From the NCBI GenBank assembly GCA_944391695.1, contig CALXUO010000040.1, positions 1 through 35,476 of the forward strand: 35,476 nucleotides of DNA, written 5' to 3'. Positions within the stretch are counted from its first letter, which is position 1; every line of letters starts with the position of its first letter. Shown here piece after piece: positions 8,532-17,201 of the stretch. The DNA is from an uncultured Alphaproteobacteria bacterium. Its GTDB lineage: Bacteria; Pseudomonadota; Alphaproteobacteria; RF32; CAG-239. A program made the translations under genes and the position numbers. The notes below the pieces were generated by a model. That model made no database searches, was not told the origin of the DNA, and saw nothing but the letters and a program-made list of their open reading frames with translations.

Positions 8532-10955
8532 CTATCCTTTGATAAGTTTTTTCCACCAGGCAGATTTTCCTTTCTTTTCTTCCTTGGGTTCTTGCTCCTC
8601 AGGTTTGGGAGCGGCACTGTCATACAGAATAACCGGCTCTTGCGGCTTAGGCAAAGGTTGAGCATTCTCGGCCGATTTTTCATTATTAAAGCGTCCTCTT
8701 CTGCGGTCAAACCGTCCGCGTCTGCCGCGTCGTCCCCGATTATTGTTTGCCTCTTTTGGGGTCTCCTCGGCTGAGGGCAAAACACCATCACTCGGCGTTT
8801 CGGTATTTTCAATTTCCGGCTCAGGAATGGGCTCAGAGAGTTGTTTTTCCTCTTTTACGGCAACCATTTTGGTTCTTTCAAGTTTGTAGTCGGAAACACA
8901 TTTTATGGCCCCATCGGCACTGATAACAATCTCAAGCTTGTATTTGTTTTCAAGTTCGGTCAAAGTGCGGCGTTTGTGGTTAAGCAGATAAATAGCCACT
9001 TCCGGCGGAACCGAGACGTTAATTTTGGCCGAGCGATTTTTTACTCCTTCTTCTTCAATCATGCGTAAAATATATACCCCAGCCGATTCAAGTGTACGGG
9101 TAATACCTTTGCCGTGGCAGTAAGGACATACCTGATAATTGCTTTCCCAAAAAGCCGAGTGCATTCTTTGTCTGGACAGTTCTAAAAGCCCAAACATGCT
9201 CATCTTTCCTACTTGAATCCGCGAGCGGTCTTTTTTCAAAGCTTCTTTCATGCGTTTTTCAACCGCGTGGTTATTGGCCGGCTCATCCATATCAATAAAA
9301 TCAATAACCACCAAACCGGCCAAATTCCTGAGACGCAGCTGTCTAGCAATTTCATCACAAGCCTCCAAATTGGTCTTAAGCGCAGTTTCTTCCAAGTCGG
9401 TTTCTTTGGTGGCGCGTCCGGAGTTAACATCGATAGAAACCAAAGCTTCTGTAGGATTAATAACCAAATAGCCGCCGGATTCAAGTTGTGCATTGGCATC
9501 ATGCAATTTATCCAATTGTCCCTCAACCTGAAAACGCTGAAACAGTGGCATATCATTGTTATGATAACTTTTAATTTTTTTCAAATTATGTGGCGAAAGG
9601 ATACGGAAGAAATCTTTTGCCAATCTATAAGCTTCATCACCGGCCACCAAAATCTCGGAAATATCTTTGGTATAAATATCCCGCAAAGCTCTTTTAATCA
9701 GGTTACCTTCTTCATGTATCAGTTTTGGTGCCTTGTTTTTAAGGGCATCGATTCTTATTTGGTTCCAAGCCCTTATAAGATAGTTATAGTCTCTTACAAT
9801 TTCAGCTTTTGCTTTTTCTTCACCGGCAGTTCTGACAATAATAGACATATCTGGGTTAAGCGGCAGCTCTTTAACGATTCCCTTAAGCCTGGTTCTATCT
9901 GCAGCATTGGTTATTTTTCTTGAGACTCCGCCGCTTTTAATCCGATTAGGCATCAAAACGCAATATCTGCCGGCCAAAGACAGATAAGTTGTCAACGCAG
10001 CACCTTTATTGCCGCGCTCTTCTTTGACAACTTGCACCAAAACCGTTTGTCCTTCTTTAATTACATCTTGAATTTTATGCCGATGATATAATTTACGAGC
10101 TTTAATCAATTTACGTTGGATTTCAAAATCGAGGTTTTCCTCATCTTCATCGTCATCAACATCATCGGTTTCATTTTCCTCAAATTTGTCTTGCGTCTCA
10201 TCTTGATCAACTTCTTGGATGACGGAATTATCCTCCAGTCCAATATCTTCAGCCATAACTTTTGTCTTAGACGAATTTTTAGTTTCTTCTTTTGCCCCTT
10301 CTGCCGCTATTTGTTTGCGGTATTTTTTCTTTAAGACACGGCGCTTGGTTTTTTTCTTACCACCTTCTTCTTCGGCTTTGGCTTCTTCTTCGGCAATAAA
10401 TTCTTCTTCGCTTATAATCGGTGTTTCGGCCGTTTCATTGTTAACAACCGCTTCTGGCAAAGCATTATCATTGGTGTTGGTAGCAACTTCAACAGTATTA
10501 TCTTCTTTAGAGGCTTCGGCTTGTTCAAGTTGGGCTTTTGCTTCTTCCTCAGCTTTTGCTTCGGCTTCCCGCGCTTTCAAGGCCTCTTCGCGAGCCAAAG
10601 CTTTTTCCTTGGCGCGGCGCTCCCGCTCCAATTCGCGTTCTTTAATAAACTTCTTTTTATTTTCAATAATTTCATCAACTTCTTTATCAATTTCGGCAAC
10701 CACTTCGTCGGTAACATTGTAATAATCGGGATGAATTTCGCCAAAAGCCATAAATCCGTGCCTGTTTCCACCATAATCGACAAAGCAGGCTTGTAGTGAA
10801 GGTTCAACCCGCATAATTTTGCCAAGATAAATATTGCCTTTTATTTGTTTGCGGTTTGATGTCTCAAATTCGACATCTTCCAATTTATTTCCGTTAACAA
10901 CAACAACCCTTGTTTCCTCGGGCTGGGTATCGTCAATTAACATTCTTTTTGTCAT
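8532..10955 (-). CDS. rne: Ribonuclease E/G with a large acidic insertion in the S1 domain
   Basis: The endonuclease that initiates mRNA turnover and processes rRNA. The ATG at 10955 follows TGGAG with good spacing and gives 807 residues; an ATG four codons earlier is less likely. The S1 domain starts at about 37 (IKGNIYLGKIMRVEPSLQAC). It is interrupted at about 86-290 by a Glu/Lys/Ala coiled coil and a very acidic tract, then resumes (EGQTVLVQVVKEERGNKGA). Catalytic aspartates are Asp509 (VSIDVNSG) and Asp552 (VVIDFIDMD), and the zinc link is CPYC at about 610-613. An Arg/Gly RNA-binding patch (NNRGRRGRRGRF) and a short Pro/Glu tail follow. Such S1 insertions are common in alphaproteobacteria. 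The C-terminal scaffold is much shorter than in E. coli. Confidence 0.95.
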   Translation of the reverse strand: MTKRMLIDDTQPEETRVVVVNGNKLEDVEFETSNRKQIKGNIYLGKIMRVEPSLQACFVDYGGNRHGFMAFGEIHPDYYNVTDEVVAEIDKEVDEIIENKKKFIKERELERERRAKEKALAREEALKAREAEAKAEEEAKAQLEQAEASKEDNTVEVATNTNDNALPEAVVNNETAETPIISEEEFIAEEEAKAEEEGGKKKTKRRVLKKKYRKQIAAEGAKEETKNSSKTKVMAEDIGLEDNSVIQEVDQDETQDKFEENETDDVDDDEDEENLDFEIQRKLIKARKLYHRHKIQDVIKEGQTVLVQVVKEERGNKGAALTTYLSLAGRYCVLMPNRIKSGGVSRKITNAADRTRLKGIVKELPLNPDMSIIVRTAGEEKAKAEIVRDYNYLIRAWNQIRIDALKNKAPKLIHEEGNLIKRALRDIYTKDISEILVAGDEAYRLAKDFFRILSPHNLKKIKSYHNNDMPLFQRFQVEGQLDKLHDANAQLESGGYLVINPTEALVSIDVNSGRATKETDLEETALKTNLEACDEIARQLRLRNLAGLVVIDFIDMDEPANNHAVEKRMKEALKKDRSRIQVGKMSMFGLLELSRQRMHSAFWESNYQVCPYCHGKGITRTLESAGVYILRMIEEEGVKNRSAKINVSVPPEVAIYLLNHKRRTLTELENKYKLEIVISADGAIKCVSDYKLERTKMVAVKEEKQLSEPIPEPEIENTETPSDGVLPSAEETPKEANNNRGRRGRRGRFDRRRGRFNNEKSAENAQPLPKPQEPVILYDSAAPKPEEQEPKEEKKGKSAWWKKLIKG

Positions 10956-11267
10956 AAAAATCTCCATTTTGCCTATTTTTCAATAGGGGATTATAGGTTG
11001 TAAAATACCGGAGAATGTTTTCTAGATTAACAAACACAAACCATCACCAAATGATGGTTGCTTTGTTTAATTTTAATAGCAACAACGGCTTACCCTTCCA
11101 CATCAAGGAGCGCCCTGCCTAATAAAACGGCTGGTAAAAATATTGTTGTTGTTAATTGGCTTACCGGCCGCAAAATCTTGTAAAACCTCTTCGGCAAAAT
11201 CTTGCTCTCATTGTTTTGCGGTGTTGTTTAATCATGTTGAAGAAACAACGGTGCCGAAAACAGATCT
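10956..11267 (-). promoter_or_regulatory. Structured 5' leader of rne (candidate autoregulatory UTR)
   Basis: About 300 bases lie between the candidate rne promoter and its start. The visible structure includes an 8-bp perfect hairpin (AACCATCA at 11039-11046 with TGATGGTT at 11052-11059). A nested pair is formed by AACAAC 11081-11086 with GTTGTT 11145-11150, enclosing TTACC 11090-11094 with GGTAA 11133-11137. A third stem is GTTGTTT 11223-11229 with AAACAAC 11243-11249. There are direct repeats GGCTTACC (11087 and 11158) and GCAAAATCTTG (11170 and 11194). E. coli RNase E is known to autoregulate by cutting its own leader. A similar role here is inference. Confidence 0.4.
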
Positions 11268-11295
11268 ATTATGTCATGTGTTAATAAATGGTTAA
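11268..11295 (-). promoter_or_regulatory. Candidate rne promoter overlapping a CtrA-type box
   Basis: On the minus strand TTAACC (11290-11295) and CATAAT (11268-11273) are 16 bases apart. The -35 is the first half of the motif TTAACC-ATTTA-TTAAC (11280-11295), a perfect TTAA-N7-TTAA spacing as in Caulobacter CtrA sites. A 7-bp inverted repeat (CAGATCT at 11261-11267 with AGATCTG at 11295-11301) flanks the element. The site could also act on the divergent amiC promoter about 90 bases away. Confidence 0.45.
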
Positions 11296-11381
11296 GATCT
11301 GCCGCGACACAAAAAAACCCCGTCAAAACTCAAAATTCAGCATATACATTTTAATTTAAAACACAACAATATTTTTTATCT

Positions 11382-11409
11382 TTGCCAAAAATTTTTAAGA
11401 GATTATAAA
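11382..11409 (+). promoter_or_regulatory. Candidate amiC operon promoter
   Basis: TTGCCA (11382-11387), 16 bases, then TATAAA (11404-11409), followed by the ribosome site AAAGGA at 11440-11445 and the ATG at 11456. A second possible -10, TATACT, is at 11421-11426. Confidence 0.45.
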
Positions 11410-11455
11410 TAAGTCTGTCCTATACTAAAAACAGAAAGTAAAGGAATATCGAAAT

Positions 11456-12676
11456 ATGCAGCAAATAAAACGGCTTTTATCCCAAATGACGGCAATAATA
11501 TTTATTGCCGCATTATGTATATTGCCGATATCAGATGCCTTTGCCGGCAAAATCACTGGTCTTAGGATTGGTCAGGGAATAGGTAGTGTCAGGATAGTTT
11601 TTGATGCCGATTCCAAGTTTGACTACAAGGTTTTTACTTTAAGTGAGCCCAATCGTTTGGTGATAGATGCACAAGGGGTTGATGTCTCCCCCACAGTACT
11701 GGACAATAAAGATAATAATGTGTTTGTAGAAAACGTTCGTGTCGGCACGGTAGGAGTTAATGGTGTGCGGATAGCCTTTGACTTAAAAAAACCGATTCTC
11801 ATCAAAAAAGCATTTATGTTAGCTCCGCAAAGCAATTTTAATTGGCGTTTTGCCATAGATCTTGAGGCCTCGTCGGAGCGTGAATTTATCTCTAAAGTCG
11901 GCAATTCTCATGCCATAAGCAGTAGCGATTATAATTCGGCCGATGCCAATCCATCGGACAAAGCCATAACAGCGCCTGTTGTTCAAAGTAATAAGCGTAA
12001 AATAATTGTTATTGATGCTGGCCACGGTGGGGTTGATCCTGGAGCCATTGGTTATAACGGCACTTATGAAAAAAACATTACTCTTTCCATGGCCAAAGAG
12101 CTTAAAGAGTTGTTGGACAAGAAAGGGAAATACACGGTTTATTTAACGCGTAGCCGCGACGTTTTTATTCCTTTGCGTGAAAGAGTGAAAATCTCACGTG
12201 GTTATGATGCCGATTTGTTTATTTCGATTCATGCCGACAGCGCACGTAATCGCAAGGCTGTTGGGTTATCGGTATATACTTTATCCGAAACCGCATCGGA
12301 TAAAGAGGCTGCAGCCCTGGCCGAAAAAGAAAATAAGGCCGATATTGTTGCAGGTCTTAACTTTGCGGAACATTCCAAAGAAGTGAGTGATATTTTGCTC
12401 AATTTGGCCCAAAGAGAAACCAACAATTCTTCTGCCGAATTTGCTTCACTCTTAAGTTCGCAAATGTCAAAAGTAGCCAAAACCGTGAGCAACACGCATC
12501 GATTTGCTGGATTTGCGGTCTTAAAAGCACCGGATGTTCCGTCGGTCTTATTGGAACTCGGCTATTTATCCAATCCAACCGAGGAAAGGCAATTAAGACG
12601 AAAATCCTATCGCCGCAAATTAGCCGATGCCGCAGTCAAAGCGATAGATAAATATTTTCAAAATCCTAAGCATTAA
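11456..12676 (+). CDS. amiC: N-acetylmuramoyl-L-alanine amidase (AmiC-like, AMIN + Amidase_3)
   Basis: A periplasmic zinc amidase that cleaves the bond between N-acetylmuramic acid and L-Ala to split septal peptidoglycan. The 406-residue product has a signal peptide (about 1-30, ending SDAFAG). An N-terminal AMIN domain follows (about 32-135: RIGQGIGSVRIVFDAD), then a linker and the Amidase_3 domain (about 180-400). Zinc and catalytic residues are visible at about His190 (DAGHGG), Glu205 (NGTYEKN), His259 (SIHADS) and Glu367 (LLELGYLSN). It is the first gene of a plus-strand run with PBP1A and prfB, an order often seen next to rne in alphaproteobacteria. Confidence 0.94.
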   Translation: MQQIKRLLSQMTAIIFIAALCILPISDAFAGKITGLRIGQGIGSVRIVFDADSKFDYKVFTLSEPNRLVIDAQGVDVSPTVLDNKDNNVFVENVRVGTVGVNGVRIAFDLKKPILIKKAFMLAPQSNFNWRFAIDLEASSEREFISKVGNSHAISSSDYNSADANPSDKAITAPVVQSNKRKIIVIDAGHGGVDPGAIGYNGTYEKNITLSMAKELKELLDKKGKYTVYLTRSRDVFIPLRERVKISRGYDADLFISIHADSARNRKAVGLSVYTLSETASDKEAAALAEKENKADIVAGLNFAEHSKEVSDILLNLAQRETNNSSAEFASLLSSQMSKVAKTVSNTHRFAGFAVLKAPDVPSVLLELGYLSNPTEERQLRRKSYRRKLADAAVKAIDKYFQNPKH

Positions 12677-12689
12677 TAAGTATTAATGT

Positions 12690-12718
12690 TTGACAGCACC
12701 ATAAAATTTTACTACAAG
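12690..12718 (+). promoter_or_regulatory. Candidate internal promoter for mrcA
   Basis: A consensus -35 TTGACA at 12690-12695 and TACAAG at 12713-12718 are separated by 17 bases in the 83-base gap before mrcA. The -10 is weak, so this may only supplement read-through from amiC. Confidence 0.3.
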
Positions 12719-12759
12719 TAGAAGGTAAATAAAAATTAAGCGGTTGGAATACGGTATAA

Positions 12760-15243
12760 ATGCTCAAAACACTTTCGTCTTTTTTAAGCACATGCTTTTT
12801 CTTTGCGGTAATAGCTTTTGTAGTTATAATTACCTCGGTCTGGCAAATCTCGCAGGAGTTACCGGAGTATAGGCAATTGGAAAAATATGAGCCGGCGGTA
12901 ACCACCAGACTCTATGCCGGTGATGGACAGGTTATGATGGAATATGCCGCCGAAAAAAGACTTTTTGTACCCGAAGACAAGATTCCCAAACTTGTAAAGC
13001 AGGCATTTATTTCGGCCGAGGATAAGACATTTTATCATCATTTTGGTGTTGATTTTGTAGGTATTGCAAGAGCTGTTCTGACCAACATAAAACACTTTGG
13101 CAGTGGTAGACGTCCGTCGGGTGCCTCGACCATAACCCAGCAAGTTGCCAAGAACTTTTTATTATCTTCCGAGGTTTCTTATAAGCGCAAGATAAAAGAG
13201 GCGTTATTGGCCATTAAGATGGAGCAGGCGTTTAGCAAAGAGCATATTCTTGAGTTATATTTAAATGAAATTTATTTGGGCAATCGTTCCTATGGTGTTG
13301 CAGCAGCAGCCATGAATTATTTTGGCAAGTCTTTAGACGAGCTTAACTTGGCCGAAGCAGCTTATTTAGCAGCCTTACCCAAAGGTCCCAATAATTATAA
13401 CCCCAAAACCAAATATGATGCGGCTGTTGCGCGTCGCAATTGGGTAATTGACCGCATGGTTGAAGACGGCTATGTCAGCGAAGACGAAGCCGAAACAGCC
13501 AAAGCAGAGCCTTTGGAAGTTATATCTAATCGTGGTGCTTTGGTTAAATATGCCCAATATTTTAGTGAAGATGTAAGAAGGCAGGTAAAAAAAGAATTTG
13601 GCGATGATGCCGTTTATGAGGGAGGGCTTTTGATAAGGACCACCTTGAATCCGCGCCTTCAGGAGATTGCCACCAAAGCTTTTGCCAAAGAGATAGAAAA
13701 CTATGATCGCCGTCATGGTTGGCGCGGTCCGTTGCAAAACATAGCTCTAGAAGATGGCTGGAAAGAAGTTTTTCTCTCACTTGACAAACCGTTGGGTGTC
13801 AAAGACAGCTGGGTATTGGCCATAGTCAAAGAAGTATCGGCCGATAAAGCTTTGATTGAAACCCAATCAGGCATAAAAGGAGAAATTCCGCTGAGTGTGG
13901 TGTCTTGGGCAAGGAAAAATCTTAAGAATCAATCGGTTGGTGGTCAGCCGCAAAAAGTAACTGAGGTTTTGAAAAAAGGTGATATTATTTTGGTTGAGCC
14001 AATAGATGAAAAAGATACTGCGGCTCGCAATATGCCTAAAAACAGCTATTATTTGCGACAGCTTCCCAATGTTGAAGGTGGTTTGATAGCACTAGATCCG
14101 CACACCGGCAAGATTCTGGCGATGGTTGGCGGCTATTCGTTTCAAAAATCGCAGTACAATCGGGCAACACAGGCCAAGAGGCAGACCGGTTCAGCATTCA
14201 AACCGATAGTTTATTTAGCAGCACTTGAAAACGGTTATGAACCGACGGATTTGATTTTGGATGCCCCCTTTGTGTTAGATCAGGGGAAAGGACAACCGCT
14301 ATGGAAACCGGCCAACTATTCCAAAAAATTCTATGGGCTTATGACATTGCGTCAAGGAATAGAAAAATCAAGAAATCTGATGACCATAAGATTGGCCCAA
14401 GATGTCGGTATGGATAAAGTTGCCGAGTATGCTAAAAAGATGGGTGTTAATGATAATCTGCCGGAATTATTATCAATGTCATTAGGTGCCGGAGAGACCA
14501 AACTTATTAACATGGCCTCGGCCTATGGCATATTTGTAAACGGCGGCAAAAAGATATCGCCCTATCTGATAGAACGAATACAAGATCGCCACGGTCGCAC
14601 CATTTATCGCCACGACAATCGCCATTGTGATAATTGTTCGGTTGATAAATGGGAAGATCAACCGGTTCCTGTTCTGCAAGATACCAGGGAACAGATAATA
14701 GATCCGTTAAGTGCCTATCAAATGGTTAGCATTTTGGAAGGGGTTGTACAGTATGGTACCGGCGGAAGGTTGCGCTCCATTGGCAAGCATTTAGCCGGAA
14801 AAACCGGAACCACCAACGAGAATCAAGATGCGTGGTTTGTAGGCTTTTCGCCTGATTTGGTTGTTGGCGTTTATGTAGGTTTTGATGAGCCTCGTTCTTT
14901 GGGGCGTTATGAAACCGGAGCTTCTGCGGCTCTGCCTGTGTTTCATGAGTTTATGCAAAATGCGCTTGAAGGAAATGCCGATGTTCCTTTCCGCATACCG
15001 AGTGGAATCAAATTAGTCAGAGTTAATCACGACACCGGCAAACCAGCCACGCCAAACGATACAAGTGTAATTTGGGAAGCCCTAAAGCCGGAGGCGGCCA
15101 AACGAGCTTTTGAGCAGAAAGTAATCGGTGAGGATGCAAATAAAGAAAGCGAGGTTGCTGAAAATAGTGCAGATAGTGCAATGCCTACGGTAAGCTATGA
15201 GCAAAACAGCGACGATGAAATCCAACTCGGAAGCGAATATTAG
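12760..15243 (+). CDS. mrcA: Penicillin-binding protein 1A (bifunctional GT51 / transpeptidase)
   Basis: The class A PBP that polymerises glycan strands and cross-links them on the outer face of the inner membrane. It has 827 residues. A membrane anchor at about 10-30 is followed by a GT51 domain with its catalytic Glu87 (AEDKTFYHHFGVD), GASTITQQVAKNF and ELYLNEIYLG. An OB-like insertion lies at about 330-430. The transpeptidase domain shows Ser478 (TGSAFKP), SRN at 537-539 and KTG at 681-683, all intact. The C-terminus is Glu/Asp/Ser-rich. It follows amiC and its stop is 15 bases before the prfB start, so peptidoglycan synthesis and cleavage genes sit in one unit. Confidence 0.95.
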   Translation: MLKTLSSFLSTCFFFAVIAFVVIITSVWQISQELPEYRQLEKYEPAVTTRLYAGDGQVMMEYAAEKRLFVPEDKIPKLVKQAFISAEDKTFYHHFGVDFVGIARAVLTNIKHFGSGRRPSGASTITQQVAKNFLLSSEVSYKRKIKEALLAIKMEQAFSKEHILELYLNEIYLGNRSYGVAAAAMNYFGKSLDELNLAEAAYLAALPKGPNNYNPKTKYDAAVARRNWVIDRMVEDGYVSEDEAETAKAEPLEVISNRGALVKYAQYFSEDVRRQVKKEFGDDAVYEGGLLIRTTLNPRLQEIATKAFAKEIENYDRRHGWRGPLQNIALEDGWKEVFLSLDKPLGVKDSWVLAIVKEVSADKALIETQSGIKGEIPLSVVSWARKNLKNQSVGGQPQKVTEVLKKGDIILVEPIDEKDTAARNMPKNSYYLRQLPNVEGGLIALDPHTGKILAMVGGYSFQKSQYNRATQAKRQTGSAFKPIVYLAALENGYEPTDLILDAPFVLDQGKGQPLWKPANYSKKFYGLMTLRQGIEKSRNLMTIRLAQDVGMDKVAEYAKKMGVNDNLPELLSMSLGAGETKLINMASAYGIFVNGGKKISPYLIERIQDRHGRTIYRHDNRHCDNCSVDKWEDQPVPVLQDTREQIIDPLSAYQMVSILEGVVQYGTGGRLRSIGKHLAGKTGTTNENQDAWFVGFSPDLVVGVYVGFDEPRSLGRYETGASAALPVFHEFMQNALEGNADVPFRIPSGIKLVRVNHDTGKPATPNDTSVIWEALKPEAAKRAFEQKVIGEDANKESEVAENSADSAMPTVSYEQNSDDEIQLGSEY

Positions 15244-15258
15244 GAGATAACAGCAATA

Positions 15259-16369
15259 ATGCGTGCCGATATATATGAAATAACCAAAGACATAGAGCAA
15301 TCAATAGATTTGCTGAGGAGGTCTCTTTGACTATGATAATGCCATTTTGCGTTTATCCGAGCTTGAAAGTCTAACCTCAGATGCCAATCTCTGGTCCAAT
15401 CCGACCAAAGCCCAGAAGCTGATGAGCGAAAAGAACACGCTTGAGTTTAACCTTAATAATTTCACCAATATGAGCCAAAGCCTGGCAGATTATAAAGAAT
15501 TGGCAGAGCTTGCCGAAGCTTCATCCGACGACAAAGGATTGGATGAAATATATTCCGAGCTTGTAGCCCTGGAGGCAAGAGTAAAACACGCCAAATTGGA
15601 GGCGTTGTTGTCCGGTGAGGCAGATGGTAATGATGCCTTTTTGGAGGTTCACTCCGGCTCGGGCGGCACCGAGGCTCAAGATTGGGCTGAGATGTTGATA
15701 AGGATGTATTCGCGTTGGGCCGATGCCCACGGATACAAAGTTGAATATGTAGAAGAGACCGAAGGTGAGGTTGCCGGTATCAAATCGGCTACCTTGAAAA
15801 TATCAGGCCATAATGCCTATGGCTGGCTAAAATCGGAAAGCGGGGTTCATCGTCTGGTAAGGATATCGCCTTTTGACAGCAATGCAAGAAGACACACCAG
15901 TTTTGCTTCGGTGGGGGTTTATCCGGTTATAGATGATAGTATAGAGATAAATATTAACGAAGCAGATTGCCGGGTTGATACTTATCGAGCATCAGGAGCC
16001 GGCGGCCAGCATATTAACAAAACCGATTCTGCAGTTCGCATTACGCACATTCCAACAGGGATTGTGGTACAATGCCAAAATCAGCGTTCACAATTTCAAA
16101 ATCGGGATGCGGCCTGGAAAATGCTCAAAGCAAGACTTTATGAACTTGAAATCAAAAAACGCGAAGCCAAAGCTGTAGAGCAAAGAGACGCTCAAGGGGA
16201 TAATGGTTGGGGTTATCAAATACGCTCGTATGTGTTGCAACCCTATAAGATGGTCAAAGATTTGCGTACCGAGGTTGAAACCTCTGATACTAAAGCGGTT
16301 TTAGATGGAGATATAGATATATTTTTATCGGCGGCTTTAGCAGATAAATTAGGAGCGGCTAATGCTTAA
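15259..16369 (+). CDS. prfB: Peptide chain release factor 2, expressed by programmed +1 frameshift
   Basis: RF2 releases completed peptides at UGA and UAA. The gene is in two frames. The ATG at 15259 opens a 23-codon frame ending at an in-frame TGA (15328-15330). Reading must skip T15328 and continue from GAC at 15329, giving about 369 residues, normal for RF2. The frameshift signal is complete: an internal Shine-Dalgarno AGGAGG (15316-15321), three bases, then CTT-TGA-C. Low RF2 lets the ribosome slip, so the protein controls its own synthesis. Downstream, [16 protein letters not shown] and the catalytic GGQ ([15 protein letters not shown]) are present. The 3' end overlaps the next gene by eight bases. 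Confidence 0.96.
15316..15331 (+). promoter_or_regulatory. prfB: prfB programmed frameshift site
   Basis: AGGAGG, a three-base spacer TCT, the slippery codon CTT and the stop TGA followed by C. This is the classic arrangement in which the internal Shine-Dalgarno pairs with 16S rRNA and pushes the ribosome +1 at CUU-UGA-C. Confidence 0.95.
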
Positions 16370-17201
16370 AAAATACGTCAAAATTGGTTTAACAGCGGCA
16401 GTTATAGGCTATATAAGTTTTTGCTTGGCGGTTTATTTTTATCCGCAGTATTTTTTCTATAATCCATTGAACAAACGTGCTGATTTAGAACAAGCTGTTG
16501 CTGATGGATTTTTAGGCAAAGAGGTAAATTATTTATCGGCCGATAACACCAAGTTGTATGGTTGGTTTGTTCCTCCCAAAGATGGTAAAAAAATCATTGT
16601 TTATTTTCATGGCAACTCTGGCAATATAGAATATTTTTACCACAAACTTATACCATTTATTTCTGAAGGATATGGTGTCTTTATCGGTGAATATAGAGGT
16701 TTTGGTGGAATTGACGGAGTGATTAATGAGGCTAACATTGCCGCCGATGCAATTGCGGCGATAGATTATTTGCATTCGCTCAAATATAAAAATTCCTCTC
16801 TGATAATTTACGGAATGTCGCTTGGTAGTTATGCTGCCATAAATACGACTTATGTCAAAGGTGAAAATGAAGCGTTTTCCGCTCTTATTTTGGAAGTTCC
16901 GTTTGATAGTCTTATAAATGTGGTTAAGCAAAGAATTTGGCCACTATTTCCGTTTGATTCAATGATTAAGGATCAATATGACAACACATATAAATTAGCT
17001 CAGCTTAAGCTTCCGGTATTAATTATGGGGGCTGCAGAAGACAAAGTTGTTCCGGTAGGTAGAGCCAAAGCTTTGTATAAATCTGCCAATCACCCCAAAG
17101 AAATGATTATATATCCCGATGCAAATCATTCGGACTTATATGATCACAAAAACTATCAAGATATTTTAAACTGGCTTAAAGACAATGAAGAAATTAAGTA
17201 A
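16362..17201 (+). CDS. Membrane-anchored alpha/beta hydrolase (BEM46/YfhR-like)
   Basis: A 279-residue serine hydrolase with an N-terminal membrane segment at about 7-26. The oxyanion-hole motif HGNSGN is at about 83-88. The nucleophile elbow GMSLGS gives Ser153, and the rest of the triad is plausibly Asp227 (GAAEDKVVP) and His256 (DANHSDLY). The layout matches the BEM46/ABHD13-like family, whose bacterial substrates are mostly unknown. It starts eight bases inside prfB behind AGGAGCGG. It overlaps the next gene by 17 bases and so is translated from the same message. A lipid or ester substrate is an inference from the membrane anchor. Confidence 0.85.
   Translation: MLKKYVKIGLTAAVIGYISFCLAVYFYPQYFFYNPLNKRADLEQAVADGFLGKEVNYLSADNTKLYGWFVPPKDGKKIIVYFHGNSGNIEYFYHKLIPFISEGYGVFIGEYRGFGGIDGVINEANIAADAIAAIDYLHSLKYKNSSLIIYGMSLGSYAAINTTYVKGENEAFSALILEVPFDSLINVVKQRIWPLFPFDSMIKDQYDNTYKLAQLKLPVLIMGAAEDKVVPVGRAKALYKSANHPKEMIIYPDANHSDLYDHKNYQDILNWLKDNEEIK

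Noticed and set aside
9213..9923. A 236-codon open frame on the plus strand, antisense to rne
   Set aside because: It lies wholly over the conserved catalytic region of rne, has no domain or good ribosome site, and its Phe/Ile-rich composition is what the reverse of Lys/Asp/Asn-rich coding gives.
12673..12686. TTAA-N6-TTAA near the mrcA promoter as a third CtrA box
   Set aside because: The spacing is six, not seven, bases, and the sequence is plain AT-rich.
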